A DNA stretch of 64,000 bases from JADGQM01 sp964441945 (GTDB lineage: Bacteria > Desulfobacterota > Syntrophobacteria > Syntrophobacterales > Syntrophobacteraceae), in the NCBI GenBank assembly GCA_964441945.1, contig CAYTWB010000002.1:1-64000 (forward strand), given 5' to 3'. The position numbers were made by a program, and so were the translations under genes. Shown one piece after another: positions 44,076 to 53,500 of this stretch (position 1 is the stretch's first letter; each line of letters starts with the position of its first letter). The notes under the pieces were generated by a model. It was not told the origin of the DNA, did not search any database, and saw only the letters and a program-made list of their open reading frames with translations.

Positions 44076-45383
44076 TCAGGAAGGGGTAACCAGGTCTTTG
44101 GGAGGCATCGGCGTTTGCAGGGACTTTTTCCGATAACTCAGATTAACGGCGGCCCGAAAAGGGATGCCCCGCCAGCTACGGAATACCCGCTTCAGAATAT
44201 TGGGAAAGGTGTAAGTCTCCCGAAAAATCCAATTATAGCCGTTCTGCAATTCCTGTGCAGTCATGTTGCTCGGCTGAAACACCACATCGCTGGTATGATA
44301 CTTTGACCAGTCCCTCTCCATAACGCGTTTATCCTTCTCCATCCGATCATAGAGGCGGGTGCCGGGAAAAGGCGTGAGGATATGATATTGGGCTGCAGCG
44401 ATGCGGTTTTTCAACACAAAGTCAAGGGTCTGCCGAAAAACGGATGGGTCGTCGTGATCGAGCCCGAGGATGAAACTGCCAACAATATTAATGCCCGCAT
44501 CATGGATCTTGCGGATAGCGGCTTGATAATCTTTGGACTTGCTCCAGGGCTTATTGACGTCTTGCAGATTCTTCTGAGAAAGGCTTTCAAGGCCGATAAA
44601 GGCATATCGGCCGCCACTCTTTGCATACAGTCGCAGAAGCTCGTCGTCCTTGGCAAAGGTGATAGAGGTTTGGCCACCCCATTTTTTCTTCAGGGGAATC
44701 AATGCCCTGAACAACTCTTTTGCATAATCAGGCTGGCCGCAGATATTATCGTCGGCAAATAAGAAATCCCTCGAGGTGAATGCCCGAATTTCATCCATCA
44801 CTTCAGCAACCGGGCGCATCCGGAACTTGCGCCCAAACACACCCGTGACGGCACAGTAATCACAATCGTAAGGACAACCGCGGGTGGCTTGAACAGTATA
44901 ATAGGTTGTGTACATATCCCTATTGAGAAGCCCCCGCCGGGGTATTTTCATCTTCTCCATGGTGCAGAGGCCGTCAGCATGATACGTGGTCTGCAACGTT
45001 CCCGATTCAAGATCGGTGAGGAGACGTTGCCATACGCCTTCCGCCTCGCCGATAACAACAGCGTCGGCGTGTTGGAGGGCTTCTTCCGGTCTCGCGCTGA
45101 CGTGCACACCACCCAGGACCACCGGAATACCCCTTTTTCTGAACTGATCGGCAATCGCATAGGTACTGGGAATCTCCGCTGTATAGCCGGTGATGCCCAC
45201 CAGATCAACCTTCTGCTCGTAATCGAGAGGGCTTACACGCGAGTCGTGGATAAGAACATCCCAGTTCGATGGCGTAAGCCCCGCCACGGTTGGCAATCCC
45301 AGGGCCACCAGACCTGCCTTTCCATTTCGAACCTTGCCCCAATACCCACTCTCACTCTTCGGAAACACCAAAAGCAGCCTCAT
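44076..45383 (-). CDS. B12-binding-domain radical SAM protein
   Basis: A 435-residue protein with an N-terminal cobalamin-binding-like domain (about 1-150; VDLVGITGYTAEIPSTYAIADQF and VVLGGVHVSARPEEAL). The radical SAM domain carries TRGCPYDCDYC (C-x3-C-x2-C for the 4Fe-4S cluster, about 180-190). A C-terminal region of about 120 residues follows. Members methylate or rearrange diverse lipids, cofactors or antibiotics; the substrate here is unknown. The ATG at 45383 (MRLLLVFPKSESGYWG) is preferred to one at 45461 because homology starts there. No partner biosynthetic genes are adjacent. Confidence 0.9.
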   Translation of the reverse strand: MRLLLVFPKSESGYWGKVRNGKAGLVALGLPTVAGLTPSNWDVLIHDSRVSPLDYEQKVDLVGITGYTAEIPSTYAIADQFRKRGIPVVLGGVHVSARPEEALQHADAVVIGEAEGVWQRLLTDLESGTLQTTYHADGLCTMEKMKIPRRGLLNRDMYTTYYTVQATRGCPYDCDYCAVTGVFGRKFRMRPVAEVMDEIRAFTSRDFLFADDNICGQPDYAKELFRALIPLKKKWGGQTSITFAKDDELLRLYAKSGGRYAFIGLESLSQKNLQDVNKPWSKSKDYQAAIRKIHDAGINIVGSFILGLDHDDPSVFRQTLDFVLKNRIAAAQYHILTPFPGTRLYDRMEKDKRVMERDWSKYHTSDVVFQPSNMTAQELQNGYNWIFRETYTFPNILKRVFRSWRGIPFRAAVNLSYRKKSLQTPMPPKDLVTPS

Positions 45384-45668
45384 CGGATCGCTATCTCCAC
45401 GAGAAGTTCTGCAATGTATTGAATGATCCAAATACTGAGGGGCTATCTCATCAGCAGGCATAGCCTACACGGGCTGCCTATCTTCGATGAATACACCGCA
45501 CCCGGGTACCTGGACACAAGTATGGTCCTGGAACTTACAGCGTCGCTGCCTTTTGGTTTGTCCGACGAGTCATGGTTGGACCCGTTCCCGGACGATTTCA
45601 GCAGGTTTCCTTAGCGTTGCCAACAAACCGGTCTGCCTCGTGTTGCTTGCAGACTGATAGGGCGGTTT

Positions 45669-46001
45669 TCAGTATGGGCGCTTGCCGCCACCTGGCCGGC
45701 CACCTGAGCGGAAACCGGTCCCACCTCGACCGCCGCTTCCTCTTTGACCGGTACGAGGCTCACGAGGTTTTGCTTCATTCACTTTGAGGGTCTGGCCGGC
45801 GAGTTCTTTACCATTCAGCCCGGCAATCGCTGCCAAAGCCTGGTCTCTTTGTTCCATTTCGACGAATGCAAAACCTCGGGACCTGCCTGTATATTGGTCC
45901 TTGACGATATTGACTGAACCGACTTCGCCAAAACTCTCAAATTCTTTCTGCAACTCGTCCTCAGTGGTCTTGAAAGATAAATTCCCTACGTAAATGTTCA
46001 T
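45669..46001 (-). CDS. RRM RNA-binding protein with Gly/Arg-rich tail
   Basis: A 110-residue RRM protein with RNP2 IYVGNL (2-7) and RNP1 SRGFAFVEM (about 40-48), then an RGG-like disordered tail (RTGQRGSGGRGGTGFRSGG, about 83-101). The tail resembles cold-inducible RNA-binding proteins of cyanobacteria and deltaproteobacteria. The start at 46001 follows AAAGGAGCAGTT; an upstream ATG at 46031 adds ten unrelated residues. It sits beside a truncated RNA helicase, suggesting a former RNA-remodelling pair. Confidence 0.93.
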   Translation of the reverse strand: MNIYVGNLSFKTTEDELQKEFESFGEVGSVNIVKDQYTGRSRGFAFVEMEQRDQALAAIAGLNGKELAGQTLKVNEAKPREPRTGQRGSGGRGGTGFRSGGRPGGGKRPY

Positions 46002-46046
46002 AACTGCTCCTTTTTTTCTCAAAGTCATCAAAGAAGACCAAGCTTT

Positions 46047-46463
46047 TCAGCATCGTTCCCACTTTTCCAGGCGGCCCTTGCCGTTTCCAAAATGCCTGCC
46101 GGCACCGCTGGCAACCCTTGGGCCGAAGGATCGAGGCACGCTTTTGCCGCTTGATACAGAGTTTCCACCGCCTGAGTATGACCGGAGATCGCTGCTTCGT
46201 CCACTGCTCATCCGGTTGAGAGGTTGAGCGGGATCGAGGCCTGGAATGACCTGCATGATAAGGGCCTGTCCGATGTAGCGTTCGATGCGGTCAAGGTAGG
46301 TGAGTTCGGCCTGGGACGTGAAGGAGATCGCAATCCCCGATTCCCCGTTGCGACCCGTACGCCCGATGCGGTTGGCATAGTCTTTCGCGGATCGAGGCAG
46401 ATCGAAATTGATCACATGGCTGATCCCGGTGATATCAAGGTCGCGAGCCGCAACATCTGACAT
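46047..46463 (-). pseudogene. C-terminal remnant of a DEAD-box RNA helicase (RhlE-like)
   Basis: The 138-residue frame begins inside the helicase C domain: DVAARDLDITGISHVINFDLPRSAKDYANRIGRTGRNGESGIAISF contains motif V (DVAAR-like) and motif VI (HRIGRTGR-like, here NRIGRTGR). A Gly/Ser/Arg-rich tail ends the frame. The whole ATP-binding RecA domain, with Walker A and DEAD box, is absent upstream, so it cannot be an active helicase. The break lies near 46463. Confidence 0.85.
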
Positions 46464-46909
46464 AAAAAGGAAATATCCTCATCGTTTCACAGTCCAGACC
46501 GGACTCCCGTCGCCAAAATCGAGGACACTTGTCCAGCCGGCACAGCCAGCATATATGAATCTTGCCGCACAAAGCAATATCGCGACCGGTCCGAGATGCA
46601 AACGCGGTTGAAGGTTGAAGCATTAAGGCTGCAGGAGCCAATCCACGCCGCGAAGGCGCTTGCGGTTGCAGCACAGCTGAGACGACGGGCCTGAAACATC
46701 GCCGCCAACCAGACGTGCTGCCGTAAAAGGAAAGCTCACTCTGGGCAAAAGGTCAGTGAACGATGATGCCTGAAGGCAGGGAATACCAAAAGCGGTCCGC
46801 AAAACCATTCCTGCCGGGGTCTCAAACAACGTGAGCGCAACTATACACCGCCAATCTCAAAAGGCAAGCCGGTTTCTTAAAGAAACACCCAAAGGGTCTT
46901 GTGGCTCGG
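46464..46909. other. Scarred intergenic DNA
   Basis: This lies between the helicase break and a transposase relic. No intact gene or strong regulatory signal is seen; it is probably decayed insertion or helicase DNA. Confidence 0.4.
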
Positions 46910-47100
46910 GTGACCAGCGGGAAAGTACCCGGGCAATCTCGAGTCTTGGCTGAACATCTTGCCGGATACGTTGCCTCGGCTCCGATAGCCCAAACACGGA
47001 TCATCTTCTATAGCGGTCAAGAAGTGACCTGCCGGTACACGGACCATCAGAAAAAGAGGTCGTTACAGTCAGCGTGATGACATTCACTGGAAGCGCCCAT
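46910..47100 (+). mobile_element. Relic of an IS91-family (Y2) transposase
   Basis: Read from 46910, the frame gives LAGYVASAPIAQTRIIFYSG and QEVTCRYTDHQ, like the conserved YLARY...PIAxxRI..Y.G..VTFRYKDH segment of IS91-type transposases. After a frameshift in the A5 run near 47051 it continues VVTVSVMTFTG, like the family VSVMTFIGR. Stops and the shift show it is dead. No catalytic Tyr region or IS ends can be identified. The family assignment is from memory of the motif. Confidence 0.6.
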
Positions 47101-47130
47101 TACCGTTCTATGCGGTGCGGGTGTGCAGTG

Positions 47131-47262
47131 TGGTGGCCCACAACCGTTCGCCGGAGAAGACCGAACGATTGTTGGAAGAAGGGGCGAGCGGGGCTTTCTC
47201 TCGCTCAGATGGTCGACCGTCTCCCTTCACCTCGAATCGTTTGGATGATGTTGCCCGCAATG
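47131..47262 (+). pseudogene. Partial duplicate of the 5' part of gnd
   Basis: About 130 bases match gnd at 49510-49640 in the same orientation, at close to 90 percent by eye (shared runs ACAACCGTTCGCCGG, TCGCTCAGATGGTCGACCG, CTTCACCTCGAATCGT). A two-base loss in the GGCTTTCTCTC run breaks the frame. The copy has neither the N-terminal nucleotide-binding motif nor anything beyond codon 70 or so. Confidence 0.9.
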
Positions 47263-47321
47263 GAACCACTTGGTGGCACACTGGACCTCCGCAAGGTTCA
47301 CGCCAACGCTGGTACCGGAGG

Positions 47322-48938
47322 CTATTTCGGAGTCAGATAGCCACCACCGTTCAGGTGGTAGGTCTTGCTGTCGAGCCAGCTGTTCTCCTCAAGGTTCGCA
47401 TTGTAGTAAACGGTGTGTCCATAGCCGTATATGTTGGTGATCGTATCGTCTGAGAGTGCACTTTGGTCTGCCAGGATCGTCAGGGTCGAATTCTCCGTAA
47501 CATGCCATGAACTGGTTGCATCGAGGGTCAGGGCCGCCTTATTGATATAGCCCGTCAGGCTTGTGCCGTTCTTCAGGGTGGCCTTGATGGAGCTGATACG
47601 GTCGGTGATCAGGTCCCCGGTCAGCGTTTGGCCGTCGGCCGTGAAGATCGCCTTGCCTCCGTTTGAACCCGGAGTGCCCCAGTCGCCGGCAGCGGCATTC
47701 ACCAGAGTTCCCGAACCTGCGCTGACGGTTACTCCCGTAAGGGTGATTATTCCAGTTGAATTCGTGACATAGAAAAGAGGGCCGATAGTCGCTGAGAGTG
47801 AGCCGCCGGTCATCGCAAAGGTCCCTTCGATGCCCTCTGCGTCACCGGACATGCTCTGATAGATCATGACCCCCCGTTTCTTCTCGCCTGTGAGCGTGGT
47901 GTTCATCAAGGTTATGGAGTTCTCCCCCTCGATCACGGCGCCCTCCGAGCCGGTGGCCTTGATCGATGCACCGGAAACGGTAACCGCCCCCGTCGAGTAA
48001 ATGCCGGGCGAATCGGCTCCGGATGTGGTCATGGACCCACCGGAAACGGTTATGGTTCCCCCGCCGCGGTCCGTTGCGATGGCGGCGGCATTGGCCCCGG
48101 TCGTGTTGATATCCACATCGTTAAGGGTCAACGTACCGTCCAGGGTTGCGTCCACACCGTGACCCAACTGGCCCGTGCAATGGATGGTGACATTGGTGAG
48201 AGTAATCGATGTTCCGCTGCCGGTTGCAAAGACGCCATTGGCCCCCGTTCCCGTGGTGTTTACCCCGCAATTTGAGAAATCGATCGTACTGCCTGAAGTA
48301 GCCAGAACACCGGCATTGAGGCCGTAAAAACTGCTGTCGTCGGGGGAAGACGTGTCACCGCTGCTGGTGACTACCGAATCGGCCAGATTGAAGATGCCGG
48401 AATCCGTCACTTTGACAGCCGATTCATCCGTATGTTTTCCACAATAGCTCTGGTCGCTTTTTGTGACAGTCCCGCCTTTCTGGGTGTACGACTTGCATTT
48501 GCCGGCTACTCCGACACCGCTCAGGTTGACTCCTATGGTGGATGACTCGGAAATCCTGTAGGGGATTTGCATCTGAGCTGATTTGGAACCAATTGACGTA
48601 GGAGCAAAGGCAGCCTTCACCGAACAACCTTGGGAAGCTTCGAGCGACCGGCCCGAACAGCCGTCGGATACCATCGAGAAAACACCTTCGTCAGCGCCTT
48701 CGATGGTAATTTCGTCTATGCTCAGGATCGATTTGCCCTTATTCTTTATCCTGAATTTGGCAGATTCGGTTTTGCCGACCGTCATTGCGCCGAAGTCCCT
48801 GGAAGCAGGTGAAACCTTGATGGAAGGGCGAGACGCATCCAGGTCGGTTACGCCACCCACTGCCCTTGCAGGATCGCCAAGCATCATTCCCGCGACAATA
48901 CAGATGCCCATGAGGACCCGTATCATTATGTTGTTCAT
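47322..48938 (-). CDS. Secreted repeat protein with ASPM/HYDIN-like N-terminal domain and beta-helix-like body
   Basis: A 538-residue exported protein with a signal peptide (about 1-26, MNNIMIRVLMGICIVAGMMLG...). The beta-sandwich domain of about 90 residues is of the choice-of-anchor/ASPM-HYDIN kind (VSPASRDFGAMTVGKTESAKFRIKNKGKSILSI...). A long Thr/Ser/Gly/Asn-rich region (about 165-480) follows, with recurring strands such as TLTNVTIHCTG, TLNDVDINTTG and TVSGGSMTTSG, as in right-handed parallel beta-helices. No autotransporter barrel or anchor is seen. The start at 48938 follows GGAGGGAAAC. A decayed copy of its 3' end lies at 42591. Confidence 0.78.
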   Translation of the reverse strand: MNNIMIRVLMGICIVAGMMLGDPARAVGGVTDLDASRPSIKVSPASRDFGAMTVGKTESAKFRIKNKGKSILSIDEITIEGADEGVFSMVSDGCSGRSLEASQGCSVKAAFAPTSIGSKSAQMQIPYRISESSTIGVNLSGVGVAGKCKSYTQKGGTVTKSDQSYCGKHTDESAVKVTDSGIFNLADSVVTSSGDTSSPDDSSFYGLNAGVLATSGSTIDFSNCGVNTTGTGANGVFATGSGTSITLTNVTIHCTGQLGHGVDATLDGTLTLNDVDINTTGANAAAIATDRGGGTITVSGGSMTTSGADSPGIYSTGAVTVSGASIKATGSEGAVIEGENSITLMNTTLTGEKKRGVMIYQSMSGDAEGIEGTFAMTGGSLSATIGPLFYVTNSTGIITLTGVTVSAGSGTLVNAAAGDWGTPGSNGGKAIFTADGQTLTGDLITDRISSIKATLKNGTSLTGYINKAALTLDATSSWHVTENSTLTILADQSALSDDTITNIYGYGHTVYYNANLEENSWLDSKTYHLNGGGYLTPK

Positions 48939-49433
48939 GTTTCCCTCCACTCCGATGATTCTTAAGAAGAGTTTCACGCACTGTTAGAGCGATCACCATC
49001 CGATTCCGCCCCAGCGCCGCCATGCTATTTGTAGCAAACGAGTGTGGATGAAACGTGAAGGGATTGTGGGGAAAATGTGTGTTTTGCAGAAGCTTTCGTG
49101 CTAATCGTACCAATACGTCTGCTTCTCAATCAACAGGAAGCCCCAAAGAAGGGTGAAGCACATGTGTCAGGAAAAGGAAACCCGTCCCAGTCCGCGAGCT
49201 TTTCTTTCCAACCTGCAGGGGCCGCAGCCCTGGAGTCGGAAAATACTGCTGCTGCTCCGCAATAATTGGAAAAAGCTCACGAGTTTACAGAATTGCTGCG
49301 GCCGTCCCGGAGAACCGGGTTGCTGACAGCCTCCCGTCGGCCTCGGCGAGGCCTTGCCGGGAGAAGAGAGGAAGAGCTGACAATTCCGCGGCGAGCCGGT
49401 CTCCACAACGAGGACATCTGAGGAGGAAAAACC
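48939..49433. other. Divergent intergenic region between the secreted-repeat gene and gnd
   Basis: This should hold the promoters of both genes. I see no consensus -35/-10 pair strong enough to assign. A small GGCCT...AGGCC hairpin lies near 49337-49355. Confidence 0.4.
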
Positions 49434-50354
49434 ATGAAACTGGCCATGATCGGACTAGGACGCATGGGCATGAATATGGCACGGCGGCTGCTCCAGGGCG
49501 GTCACGAGGTAGTGGCCTACAACCGTTCGCCGGACAAGAGCGAACGGCTGGTGGAAGAAGGGGCGATCGGGGCTTTTTCTCTCGCTCAGATGGTCGACCG
49601 GCTCCCTTCACCTCGAATCGTCTGGATGATGTTGCCCGCTGGGGAAATCATCGACGAGCACATCGAACAGCTCAAAGAGCTGCTCGATCCTGAAGATATC
49701 GTGATCGACGGGGCCAACACCTATTACAAAGATGACGTGCGCCGCAGCAAATCCCTTGGGGAACGGGGTATTCACTTTCTCGACGTCGGGGTGAGCGGCG
49801 GCATCTGGGGCCTCAAGATCGGTTACTGTCTCATGATTGGCGGGGAAAAGGCGATTTATGAGAGACTGCTCAGCGTGTTTGAAACCCTCGCCCCTCCCGA
49901 AGGTTACCTCTTCTGCGGGCCTGCCGGTGCCGGTCATTTTGTGAAAATGGTTCACAACGGCATCGAATACGGCATGATGCAGGCCTACGGCGAGGGCTTT
50001 CAGCTGCTGGAGGCCTCTCCCTATGCAGCAGCCCTGAACCACGGGGACATTGCCCGCCTCTGGAACCGTGGAAGCGTTGTCCGGTCGTGGTTGCTGGAGC
50101 TCGCCGAGAATGCCTTCAGAGAAGACCCGAGCCTGGATGCAATCACCGGGTATGTGGAAGACTCCGGAGAGGGACGCTGGACGGTGCAGCAGGCTGTGGA
50201 AGCAGGGGTCCCGGTGCCGGTGATGGCGATTTCGCTCTTCCAGCGGTTTCGTTCCCGTCAGAGGGACCCTTTTGGCGACCGTGTGATTGCAGCCCTGCGC
50301 CGGGAATTCGGGGGGCATTCCGTGGTGGTTCACAGGGGAGAGACAGAAAGGTAA
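49434..50354 (+). CDS. gnd: 6-phosphogluconate dehydrogenase, decarboxylating, short (YqeC/NAD) type
   Basis: Oxidatively decarboxylates 6-phosphogluconate to ribulose 5-phosphate. The 306-residue product is the short form with N-terminal MIGLGRMGMNMARRL (Rossmann glycines) and LPAGEIIDEHIEQL. The sugar-binding signature is VGVSGGIWGLKIGYCLMIGG (about 118-137), and GAGHFVKMVHNGIEYGMMQAYGEG has the catalytic Lys and Asn. The start follows GAGGAGGAAAAACC. It heads the gnd-zwf-pgl operon. A broken 130-base copy of its 5' end lies 2.3 kb upstream. Confidence 0.95.
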   Translation: MKLAMIGLGRMGMNMARRLLQGGHEVVAYNRSPDKSERLVEEGAIGAFSLAQMVDRLPSPRIVWMMLPAGEIIDEHIEQLKELLDPEDIVIDGANTYYKDDVRRSKSLGERGIHFLDVGVSGGIWGLKIGYCLMIGGEKAIYERLLSVFETLAPPEGYLFCGPAGAGHFVKMVHNGIEYGMMQAYGEGFQLLEASPYAAALNHGDIARLWNRGSVVRSWLLELAENAFREDPSLDAITGYVEDSGEGRWTVQQAVEAGVPVPVMAISLFQRFRSRQRDPFGDRVIAALRREFGGHSVVVHRGETER

Positions 50355-50360
50355 GCACCC

Positions 50361-51947
50361 ATGAAAGAAAAGAATATGAGTTCCGACAATACCGTGGCCG
50401 AAGAGCAGCCCGAACCGGTGACGGCCTTGTGTGACGTTGAGGACCTCGGGATTGCGCCCCGACTCTGTGTTGTCCCCGGGTCTCTTGATCCATGCACCAT
50501 CGTGATTTTTGGCGCTTCCGGGGACCTGACCGCGAGAAAGCTCGTTCCGGCACTCTTCAATCTATACCGCAACGGTGTGCTGCCTGATCCCCTTCGGATT
50601 GTCGGATGTGCCCGAACGGCGATGGGCCGTGAGGAATTCCGTGCGAAGCTCAAAGAAGAGCTTCCACCCGATGAACCTTCGAACGGCTCGCAGTGGGACG
50701 ACTTCGCCTCTCTCCTTCACTATCAGCACGTCGACTACGACGATATCACCTCTTTTGCCGAACTGGCCGCCTGCCTGGAGGAGCTCGACAGGGCATCGAA
50801 AACCGGGGGAAATCGAATCTTCTATCTCGCCATTCCCCCGGTCCTTTATGAAGCCGTTGCCCGCCGCCTCGGTCAGGCGGGTCTGGCCGAAGAAGGACGG
50901 GAAGGCGGCGGATGGTCGCGCCTGGTGGTGGAAAAACCTTTTGGCCGGGACCTGGAAACGGCCATCGCGCTGGACCGGTCTCTTCGGGAATGCTTTGAAG
51001 AGCACCAGATCTTTCGGATCGACCACTATCTTGCCAAAGAGACCGTACAGAACATCCTGATCTTTCGCTTTGCCAATTCCATCTTTGAACCGCTCTGGAA
51101 CCGCAGATACATCAAGTCCGTGTCGATCACGGCTGCGGAAACGCTGGGGGTGGAGAACCGGGCCGGCTACTATGACGAGGCCGGTGTGCTGCGCGATATG
51201 TTTCAGAATCACATGATGCAGCTGCTTGCCCTGACCGCCATGGAGGCGCCTCCGCGCTTTGAAACCGAATGGGTTCGGGACGAAAAGGCCAAGGTATTCA
51301 AGGCGCTGCGCCCCTTTCCCGTGGACAGCATCTACGACCATCTGGTTTCCGGGCAGTACGGGCCGGGGGTGAACAACGGCAAAAGGCTTCCAGGGTATCG
51401 GGAAGAACCCGGGGTTCGGCCGGATTCCCTGACTCCGACCTTTGCCTCGATGCGAGTCTTTGTCGACAACTGGCGCTGGCAGGGTGTCCCCTTCTTGCTG
51501 ACTTCGGGAAAAAGGCTTGCCGAGAAGCTTTCGGAAATCACCATCCGGTTCCGGGAAGTGCCCCATTCCATCTTCCGGAACGTTTTTGGAGAAGAGATCA
51601 GCGAGAACCGGCTCACCCTGGGCATCCATCCCGAGGAGAAGATCAGCTTGGTTTTTCAGACGAAGAACCCCGGCGCCATGCTGAGGCTGCGACCGGTCAC
51701 CATGGATTTCCGTTATCGCCAGAGCTACACTGGTCCGGCGCTCGATGCCTACGAAAAAGTCCTGATCGATACCATCCGCGGGGACCAGATGCTCTTCTTG
51801 AGGCAGGATGCGGTGGAGCTGAGCTGGGCGTTTCTTTCACCCATCCTGGAGAAGTGCGAATCATGCGGCAGCCGGGGGCAAATGCTGTTTCCTTACCAGG
51901 CGGGCAGTTGGGGGCCGCAGACCGCGCTGGAATTGCAGAGGTCCTGA
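50361..51947 (+). CDS. zwf: Glucose-6-phosphate 1-dehydrogenase
   Basis: Oxidises glucose 6-phosphate to 6-phosphogluconolactone. The 528-residue enzyme has the nucleotide-binding IFGASGDLTARKLVPALFNLYRNG (about 51-74) and the substrate site FRIDHYLAKETVQNIL (about 219-234) with catalytic His and Lys. The following FANSIFEPLWNRRYI is also conserved. About 35 extra N-terminal residues precede the domain; an ATG at 50376 would shorten this. It lies 6 bases after gnd. Confidence 0.96.
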   Translation: MKEKNMSSDNTVAEEQPEPVTALCDVEDLGIAPRLCVVPGSLDPCTIVIFGASGDLTARKLVPALFNLYRNGVLPDPLRIVGCARTAMGREEFRAKLKEELPPDEPSNGSQWDDFASLLHYQHVDYDDITSFAELAACLEELDRASKTGGNRIFYLAIPPVLYEAVARRLGQAGLAEEGREGGGWSRLVVEKPFGRDLETAIALDRSLRECFEEHQIFRIDHYLAKETVQNILIFRFANSIFEPLWNRRYIKSVSITAAETLGVENRAGYYDEAGVLRDMFQNHMMQLLALTAMEAPPRFETEWVRDEKAKVFKALRPFPVDSIYDHLVSGQYGPGVNNGKRLPGYREEPGVRPDSLTPTFASMRVFVDNWRWQGVPFLLTSGKRLAEKLSEITIRFREVPHSIFRNVFGEEISENRLTLGIHPEEKISLVFQTKNPGAMLRLRPVTMDFRYRQSYTGPALDAYEKVLIDTIRGDQMLFLRQDAVELSWAFLSPILEKCESCGSRGQMLFPYQAGSWGPQTALELQRS

Positions 51948-51983
51948 GCCGCCGGCGAATACGAGGCAAAACGAGGTTGTGCC

Positions 51984-52715
51984 ATGCCGAAAACGGAGGT
52001 GATCGTCGTCGCGGATGCCGATGAACTGGCGGCCAGGGCGGCTGGAGTATTCATGTCCGCCGCGAGTGCCCATGTAGAACAAAAGAGGCGTTTTGTGGTC
52101 GCACTCTCGGGAGGCTCCACGCCGCGAGGAATGTATCGACTGCTCGCTGCTTCCCCGGCTCTGAGCGAAGTCCCCTGGGAGCGTACCCATCTCTTCTGGG
52201 CCGATGAACGCTGTGTTCCTGCAAATCACCCGGAAAGCAACTTCGGTGCAGCCTGGAGAGATTTCCTGCATGTTCTCCCCCTTCCGCACGAGAACATCCA
52301 TTGTATCAGAGGGGACTTTCCTCCGGAAGAGGCGGCTGAAGCGTACGAACTGGAGCTGAGGCGCTTCTTTCAGCTTGGTGAAGGCGAATTCCCCATATTT
52401 GATCTGGTCTTCCTTGGGGTGGGAAAAGACGGACACACGGCTTCGCTTTTCCCCGATGCCGGCGCGGCGCCTGACGAGAGCAGACTGGCAATGGCCGTCA
52501 AAGGGGGCACACCCAACATTGGCCGGGTCACTTTGACCTACCCGGTCCTCAATCGGGCACGACAAATTGTCTTCCTGGTGGCCGGGAGGGAAAAGGCAGA
52601 AGTGGTCAAAGCCTTGCTGGAAGGCACCCGCCCCGAATTGCCGGCAGCGCGGATCAACCCCTTGAACGGGGAAGTGATCTGGCTCCTGGGTCCCGGAAGC
52701 GGCTGCCTTGCTTGA
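51984..52715 (+). CDS. pgl: 6-phosphogluconolactonase
   Basis: Hydrolyses 6-phosphogluconolactone between the Zwf and Gnd steps. The 243-residue DevB-type protein shows ALSGGSTPRGMYRLL (about 37-51), HLFWADERCVPANHPESNF (about 71-89), LVFLGVGKDGHTASLFP (about 143-159) and TLTYPVLNRARQIVFLVAG. With gnd and zwf it supplies the complete oxidative pentose-phosphate branch in one operon. Confidence 0.95.
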   Translation: MPKTEVIVVADADELAARAAGVFMSAASAHVEQKRRFVVALSGGSTPRGMYRLLAASPALSEVPWERTHLFWADERCVPANHPESNFGAAWRDFLHVLPLPHENIHCIRGDFPPEEAAEAYELELRRFFQLGEGEFPIFDLVFLGVGKDGHTASLFPDAGAAPDESRLAMAVKGGTPNIGRVTLTYPVLNRARQIVFLVAGREKAEVVKALLEGTRPELPAARINPLNGEVIWLLGPGSGCLA

Positions 52716-52874
52716 AACGGTCTAAGCGGCTGTTGTTTCACCGCGAGATCGTATTCGATCACATCGCTCATGTATCCGTACACGTCCTCGACCTGGATTT
52801 CGAGGCTGTTTTTGAAGGCTCACTGTGGAATGAGTCTCAATTCCTTCCGGTCTTTTCGTCAGGCATGCTGCCAT

Positions 52875-53500
52875 TCAGCGTGCCGCTTTGTGGCCGAAGG
52901 GAATACCGAGCTTCTTCAATCTTGCTCTGAGGGTGTTGTGCTGCACGCCGAGGATTTCCGCGGCACCGCCCCTGCCTTCGATCCTCCCTTTGGTGACATC
53001 GAGGACATGCCGGATGTGTTCCCCCACCACTTGATCCAGGGTCGGGAGGGGCCCGGCTTGGTGTGTGGGCATTGGCCGTGATTCCGTCAACGAGAAAACC
53101 CCGAGCTCCGGAAACTCCAGCGGCTCCCCGCGATGAAGGATGAGGGCCCGTTCGATCACGTTCTGCAGTTCCCGGACATTCCCCGGCCAATCGTAAGCCA
53201 GCAGCTGATCCATGGCCCCTGGCCGCAGAGAGGGGACCGCGGGAAGGTTCATCTCCCTGGCCTTGACCTTCAGGAAGTGATCGGTCAGCGCCGGGATGTC
53301 CTGTCGATGGTCGCGCAACGGCGGGATGACAACAGGGAAGACGTGAAGACGGTACCACAGGTCTTCACGGAAGCGACCATCACGGACCATCAGTTCCAAA
53401 TCCCGGTGTGTGGCTGCGATGATCCTGACGTCTACCGGCACCGGCCTGCTCCCGCCCACCCGTTCGATTTCCATGTGCTGGAGCACCCGCAGAAACCCTT
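52875..53500 (-). pseudogene. Headless sigma-54 activator (AAA+ C-terminal part and Fis-type HTH)
   Basis: About 208 codons read leftward from the junction near 53500. Retained are LRVLQHMEIERVGGSRPVPVDVRIIAATHRDLE (sensor I side), GRFREDLWYRLHVFPV with the arginine-finger region, DWPGNVRELQNVIERA, and a Fis-like helix-turn-helix GGAAEILGVQHNTLRARLKKLGI. Walker A, GAFTGA and any sensor domain are missing, replaced by antisense of the NHL gene. It cannot hydrolyse ATP or open promoters. It marks a rearrangement. Confidence 0.85.

Noticed and set aside
53133..53498. Treating the whole 511-codon rightward frame as one NHL protein.
   Set aside because: Its first 120 codons are antisense to clear AAA+ activator coding sequence and carry no domain of their own.
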